DNA from: Zhengitettix transpicula
Taxonomy: Eukaryota; Arthropoda; Insecta; Orthoptera; Tetrigidae
Length of the DNA: 64,000 nt
Assembly (NCBI GenBank): GCA_037074705.1
Contig: CM073596.1
Coordinates: 57,316,001-57,380,000, forward strand
Reading direction: 5' to 3'
The notes beneath the pieces are model-generated. The model ran no database searches, had not been told where the DNA came from, and worked only from the letters and a program-made list of their open reading frames with translations. Shown here piece after piece: positions 61,270 through 64,000 of the stretch (its first letter is position 1; every line of letters starts with the position of its first letter). A program made the position numbers and the translations under genes.

Positions 61270-61486
61270 GAGAAATTTCAATTCAGGAATATTTTTGACT
61301 CCATTAATATACTGAGGGAATTTTAACATTCTTAAGGTAACGGAATTATATTTGATATTTTGTCGCTCTTTAAAAACATCGGGAGTGTTCTTGACTCATT
61401 TAAGTTACAGTGTGTATCTTGTCTCATTTTAAGTACCGGGGGTATTTTTATTCCTTTAAGGTACCGGGGAATAATTTTTATTAGGC
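61270..61486 (+). repeat. Degenerate minisatellite, about 28-35-bp units
   Basis: About seven units built on CTTTAAGGTACCGGGGGTAT-like sequence followed by a T-rich part. Clear unit starts are at about 61330, 61369, 61398, 61426 and 61454, the last four spaced about 28 bp apart. Confidence 0.7.
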
Positions 61487-64000
61487 GCATATTTGAAGTT
61501 TTTATCAGTGATACTCCTGATGTTGGTTAAGATCAAGTTCAGGTCGTTCAATGTGGAGGCTACTAATTTTAAATGTCCGGAAGGATTGCTCTTGAATTCC
61601 AAGTTTGAAGTTCGCTCATTAGGAAACTGTCACTGTTCAACTTTGTCCATTCTAGTGTCGTTCAGATCATCAGTGACGCATTTGATTCTGGTTAAGTCTT
61701 GTGTTCAGTCCCAGTCGCTATGTGGCGGTGTGGAAAGGGGTTGAATGTATGTATGTATGTATATTACTAACTGCGAATGGGATGGTTCCCGGTGGCAGTC
61801 TAAAACTAGATATAAACAAAAGTATAAGAAATAAAACAATTTTGAAAGAAGAATAACTGAAGAATAATATAGACAAACTTATTTAAATTACATAATAAAA
61901 AAATACACTTCACTAATTTATTTATATTATTCTTAATCCTTCTTGTTGGAAGATTCTCCTCAAAAACTGCTGCAGGTAAATTGTGTTAATTATAAATTAT
62001 TCTAAATGACTGCAGATTAGTGTTAAATTTCTTTTTCAGGTCTAATATACACAAATTCCTGGACAACAGCGGACACTCAGCAAGTTGGTTTCTACCAACA
62101 TCGTCACAATCTCAGATGACTGCGGTTCAGACATAAATAGTTGGTGCGCGTCTCGCAAGACGCGGTTTATAATAAAAATAGCTCTAGATTGAGCAACGAT
62201 GTTTATAACTTTTCAAATAATCGATCATCTTTCAATATATCAGGACTCATAAAATTTCAACCATGGTTGCAAAAAGAATAATTTTAATCTCAATGCTAAT
62301 CCAGTCCAGCTCTGAGATTTTACAAAATTGCAAAGTTTCAGTAGAATCTACTTAAAAAAAATAGGGCAACCTGATGAAATTTCGCTACTTCGGGATTCAA
62401 ACTGCTGCTTTCTAACACATTACTATCATTTTACACTAATTTTTTGTAAATAACAGAGTAGGAACCATAAGAATGTCTCTGATACATTTATTTTGATCAC
62501 GTACAATTGCGTCCAAATAATTTTTCCAACTACTAATCTAGGATTCCGATACACTTAATAATTTTAATTATTTTTTAATAATTAATGGAGAGTTTAAGAT
62601 ACTATTTTTCCCAAGCAAAGCAGAACGGTGGAGAAAGCCGAGGGGTTGTATCAGCTGATCGTTCTCGCCTGAGGCTGAGAGATAATTTAGGCACGAGTCC
62701 ATGATTTAGAAACTGCTCCGAAACTGGTCCGAGTATTTTACGAGGGGAAAAAAAGGACTAAAACAAGGTTCAGTCAACGGGAAAATTACGATGGGAATCC
62801 CTCATATTTCCCTTCTGTTGCGAAAGATAACTGGAGGAAAACGCGGTGGGCGGGATAATAGGAAATTAATCGCTTTGCTTTAGCAGGGAGAGAATAAATA
62901 TTTCCCCTGAGCGGGACAGGTATATAATACTAGGTGTTTGTGTTCTGGAAGGGGGACAGTGTAATTTGGGCAGAATAGTCTGGTTACATTTCCTAGGGGC
63001 TTCTTTATGCTCAGACTCGACTTAATAAATGAGAGGTCAGGAAAAAAATAATGGGTATACATCTCATGGTCACACTTCGAAGAAAAAAAATACACTTTTC
63101 ACAATAAAAATGAAACGTATTAAATTTACACAAATAACTGGAGAGTTAAGCGCGACAAATGATACAAGTAAAACCTGGTGGTGGAAATTAAAGAGAAGTG
63201 ACAACTAAAAATCAATCAACTAATTAATTACATTGACCACACCATGTTCTGTAGAGCGAATAGATTGGCTCAAGGAAACTGAAACAAACCAGTGGTACGA
63301 GGATGCTAAAATTACAAACACACTGTAACGAGTTCCAAGGAGATCTTAAAGTCGAGTAACACATCTTTAATTTGCTATTCACTTATTTACACTATCAATT
63401 TATACAGACACTTGTCGAAACTTCACGTCTTTCCACTGTTGATGTCGATCATTATAGTCATGAACAATAGAAACTACAATTTCGCCTCCTACAGTTTGTA
63501 CGAGGCGACGTCGCTGAAAACCAATGGTAAGGATCAGAGTTATAATGGAATATTATTGTAGCCTAACGAAACTGAGCGCAATAATTTGTGAAAAGTAACT
63601 TAGAGGGGGGGAAAAATAAACAGGAGAATGCAACTGACCAGAATAGCGACTTGGAGTTGTGAGATGCCAATTTCATGGTATAATATTACCTCTGCAATGT
63701 ACCGAAGACCGTTGTCATAGCTGACAAATGGATGAAGGTAAAAAGTATTACTCTACGGATATTCTAAAGTTCGTCGAGTGAGTTACATAAGAAGCCAAGT
63801 AGGAAGAAACACATTCGTAAATAATTCATAGGCCATGTGAAATGCTTTCGCACTTTCACTCGCCTCTCGGCTCAGTGTTTAAAACCCCTTGGCGGTTAGA
63901 CTTCTTTAACTAACGTTAAAGCATTAATATCGATTAAACATCGGTATCGATATAAGACAAATCTGTCACCTGTTTCAGAGTTACCACAGCAATTCGTAAG
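61487..64000. other. Non-coding stretch
   Basis: A short (ATGT)n run lies at 61744-61762. A GCGTCT/AGACGC 6-bp hairpin with a four-base loop is near 62150-62165. A DRE-like TATCGATA is at 63945-63952. No gene recognised. Confidence 0.4.

Overview
The window looks like an intergenic, transposon-filled stretch of a large animal genome, most likely an arthropod and plausibly an insect with a big, slowly decaying repeat load. The reasons are its visible A+T richness, the absence of any long open frame (the longest is about 160 codons), the absence of bacterial operon structure, and decayed non-LTR and Penelope-like retroelements together with short retroposed repeats that still have target-site duplications. 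I cannot name the species. I found no intact host gene, rRNA gene, functional tRNA gene or CRISPR array.

Two dispersed families dominate. Family A is a short retroposon of about 0.5-0.58 kb. Its sense strand ends in CCTGTTGCCCT plus poly(A), and its 5' end carries palindromic CTGCGAGAG/CTCTCGCAG hairpins. Eleven copies lie at about 4.9, 8.5, 16.1, 18.6, 25.6, 31.3, 34.1 (old), 37.0, 39.3, 46.9 and 52.2 kb. Three have clear target-site duplications of 8-12 bp and a fourth has a plausible AT-rich one. Family B is a roughly 150-170 bp terminal repeat of a Penelope-like element (PLE). It appears about sixteen times, several times as head-to-head inverted pairs (5.8-6.1, 6.9-7.35, 36.6-36.9, 44.4-45.1 and 50.2-50.75 kb). 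At three of these sites it abuts decayed fragments of the PLE GIY-YIG endonuclease C-terminus. Its core contains CUGANGA...GAAAC, the hammerhead-ribozyme signature described for PLEs.

Other parts by position. 0.8-1.3 kb: 3' end of a non-LTR reverse-transcriptase gene on the minus strand. 14.97 kb: a second hammerhead-like PLE motif. 20.6-20.9 kb: a charged broken reading frame. 22.0-22.9 kb: a degenerate element with a CGGCGTTGCCCGGG core. 24.1-28.1 kb: a PLE endonuclease relic followed by a 0.3-kb inverted repeat pair. 36.48-36.60 kb: (TA)n and a perfect 92-bp palindrome. 40.9 kb: a tRNA-like SINE. 51.9-52.2 kb: the clearest PLE endonuclease relic (CYIGQTRRSLK). 54.2-56.1 kb: a 0.4-kb long inverted repeat whose two arms share a reading frame. 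56.73-57.11 kb: three tandem 127-bp units. 61.27-61.49 kb: a degenerate minisatellite of about 30 bp.

Between repeats there are a few G+C-richer, repeat-poor patches (for example 29.1-29.3 and 42.1-42.4 kb) with clusters of transcription-factor-like words. They could be noncoding regulatory DNA of a neighbouring gene, but that is inference. The most interesting signal is the recurrent PLE terminal-repeat palindrome with a hammerhead-like core. Everything protein-like that I recognise is transposon-derived and broken.
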